From CBFGWV01 sp965652545 (GTDB taxonomy: Bacteria > Pseudomonadota > Gammaproteobacteria > Competibacterales > Competibacteraceae): a DNA stretch of 6,779 bases. Location of the stretch: positions 1 to 6,779 of the forward strand of contig CBFGWV010000263.1 of the NCBI GenBank assembly GCA_965652545.1, given 5' to 3'. The notes under the pieces are model-generated. The model had not been told where the DNA came from, ran no database searches, and was given only the letters and a program-made list of their open reading frames with translations. How positions within the stretch are numbered: position 1 is the first letter of the stretch; every line of letters starts with the position of its first letter. Positions 5,698-6,779 of the stretch are shown here, one piece after another. A program made the position numbers and the translations under genes.

Positions 5698-6779
5698 GGG
5701 AGGTCCTCATGGAACCAGTCGTCCGGATAGGGGTACCACCAGTCCTGCACGGTGGGCGTGTGGTCGATGACCACCATCTTGCTGCGGCGGAAGGCGTCCA
5801 GCCCGTGGCGGCCGAGCTCGCGGCCGACGCCGGAGGCCTTCCAACCGCCGAAGGGTAGGGCGTCATTGTCGATCAACGGGTTGTTGACCCAAACCATGCC
5901 GACCTCCAAGCGTTCGGCGGCGCTCATGGCCTCGTCCAGGCGGGTGGTGAAGACCGATGCACCCAGGCCGAAGGGGCTATCGTTGGCCAAGTCGACGGCT
6001 TCGTCGAAATCCGCCACCCGGCAAACGGCGGCGACCGGGCCGAAGCACTCCTCGCGCATGATGGCCATCGCCGGGGTGACGCCAGTGAGGATGGTCGGCT
6101 CGTAGAACCAGCCGCTGGCGTGTTCAGGCGGTATCCGTGCGCCAGTGACGGCGGTCGCGCCGTGGGCCAAGGCATCGTCGACCAGGCGCATGACCTTGGC
6201 GCGTGCGGCCTCGCTGACCAGTGGACCGATTTCGCTGCGCGCCAGGCCGTTACCGATACGCAGACGCCGCGTTGCCTGGGCGAAGGCGTCGATAAAGGCA
6301 TCGTGGATGCCATCGACGACAAAGAAGCGCTCGGCCGAGGTGCAGATCTGCCCCGACAGGTGAAACGCCGCGGTCACCGCGCCGGCGGCGGCGACAGCCA
6401 GCGGTGCATGGGCGCTGATGATCATCGGGTCGCTGCCGCCGGCTTCGATCACTGCCGGTTTCATCCGCTGGGCGGCGGCGGCACCGACGGCGCGGGCGGC
6501 AGCCACCGAGCCGGTAAAGGCCACCGCATGCGTGTCGGGGGACTCGATCAGCGCCGTGGCCGTGGCCGCGTCGCCGGGCAGGCAGGCCAGCAGGCCGGGT
6601 GGTAAAGCCGCAAAGCGGCGCATGAATTCCAGGGTGCACAAGGTGGTGGCCGGGGCGGGCTTGACGATGCAGGCATTGCCCGCGGCCAGCGAGGCGGCGA
6701 CCGTCCAGCACATCAGCAGGATGGGGAAGTTGAACGGCAGGATGTGCACGCTGACCCCATACGGTTCATAGCGGGCGTA
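5694..6779 (-). CDS. Aldehyde dehydrogenase, N-terminus beyond window
   Basis: A partial NAD(P)-dependent aldehyde dehydrogenase of the succinate-semialdehyde-dehydrogenase-like group. The frame is open to the last base of the window, where it reads YARYEPYGVSV before HILPFNFP, so the GTG at 6749 is not the start and roughly 135-140 residues are missing. In the visible 361 residues, the catalytic Asn17 (LPFNFP), Lys40 (VKPAPATT), Glu112 (IEAGGSDP) and nucleophile Cys146 (SGQICTSAERFFV) are all present, as are the EECFGPV cofactor segment and LPFGGWKASGVGRELGRHG near the C-terminus. The glutamate motif reads EAGG rather than the commoner ELGG. The end is unusual: DWWYPYPDDWFHEDLP, rich in Trp, Tyr, Asp and Pro. 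It is not a duplicate of the downstream ALDH10-like enzyme; sequence and tail differ clearly. Its TGA overlaps the start of the oxidoreductase gene by 4 bp. Substrate unknown; semialdehyde is a guess from family resemblance. Confidence 0.9.
   Translation of the reverse strand, partial: YARYEPYGVSVHILPFNFPILLMCWTVAASLAAGNACIVKPAPATTLCTLEFMRRFAALPPGLLACLPGDAATATALIESPDTHAVAFTGSVAAARAVGAAAAQRMKPAVIEAGGSDPMIISAHAPLAVAAAGAVTAAFHLSGQICTSAERFFVVDGIHDAFIDAFAQATRRLRIGNGLARSEIGPLVSEAARAKVMRLVDDALAHGATAVTGARIPPEHASGWFYEPTILTGVTPAMAIMREECFGPVAAVCRVADFDEAVDLANDSPFGLGASVFTTRLDEAMSAAERLEVGMVWVNNPLIDNDALPFGGWKASGVGRELGRHGLDAFRRSKMVVIDHTPTVQDWWYPYPDDWFHEDLP
5704..5708 (-). promoter_or_regulatory. Ribosome binding site of the oxidoreductase gene
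   Basis: GAGGA on the minus strand lies within the end of the upstream aldehyde dehydrogenase gene, six bases before the ATG at 5697. It fits coupled translation through the ATGA overlap. Confidence 0.65.

Noticed and set aside
4480..5730. Long plus-strand open frame (416 codons) opposite the oxidoreductase gene
   Set aside because: It is the antisense shadow of a GC-biased coding gene. Its product is rich in His, Gly, Val and Gln with no family motifs, while the minus-strand protein has clear dehydrogenase motifs and start/stop overlaps with its neighbours.

Overview
The window is GC-rich (by eye low-to-mid 60s %) with strongly GC-biased third codon positions. Shine-Dalgarno sites are GAGG/GGAG type and genes are tightly packed. 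This fits a high-GC proteobacterium, perhaps a gammaproteobacterium, but no rRNA, tRNA or species-specific marker is present, so the assignment is loose. No mobile element, CRISPR array, tRNA or rRNA was found.

Layout. Positions 1-733 hold no gene I recognise. There is an AT-rich patch around 165-260 with a small hairpin, then a doubtful plus-strand ORF (310-705). Next is a minus-strand pair transcribed from about 2050 down to 734: a VOC/glyoxalase-fold protein (1611-2024) followed by a MerR-type regulator with a GyrI-like ligand-binding domain (734-1546). Its promoter has classical MerR architecture: TTGACT, a 19-bp spacer carrying a CTCCC/GGGAG dyad, then a weak -10. The regulator therefore probably controls its own operon. 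Divergent from it is a plus-strand stand-alone formyltransferase (2173-3003) with its own sigma70-like promoter. Converging on that gene is a minus-strand operon that starts beyond the right edge: an aldehyde dehydrogenase cut by the window end (5694-6779), a saccharopine dehydrogenase-family oxidoreductase (4492-5697) and a second aldehyde dehydrogenase (3024-4499). The two junctions overlap by 4 and 8 bp, so the three genes are almost certainly translated together.

How the genes may work together. The three-gene operon looks like a catabolic module for an amino acid or amine: an opine/saccharopine-type NAD(P) oxidoreductase flanked by two different aldehyde dehydrogenases. The downstream one resembles plant-type ALDH10 (betaine/amino-aldehyde dehydrogenase). 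It keeps the aromatic box that binds ammonium-bearing aldehydes, but has Ile at the site where Ile, rather than Ala or Cys, marks amino-aldehyde-preferring enzymes. An omega-aminoaldehyde is thus a better substrate guess than betaine aldehyde. The exact substrate cannot be read from the sequence. The VOC/MerR pair looks like an independent drug- or metabolite-responsive unit. The formyltransferase keeps the Asn-His-Asp catalytic triad of the 10-formyl-tetrahydrofolate-dependent family, but is too divergent to be called the housekeeping methionyl-tRNA formyltransferase.
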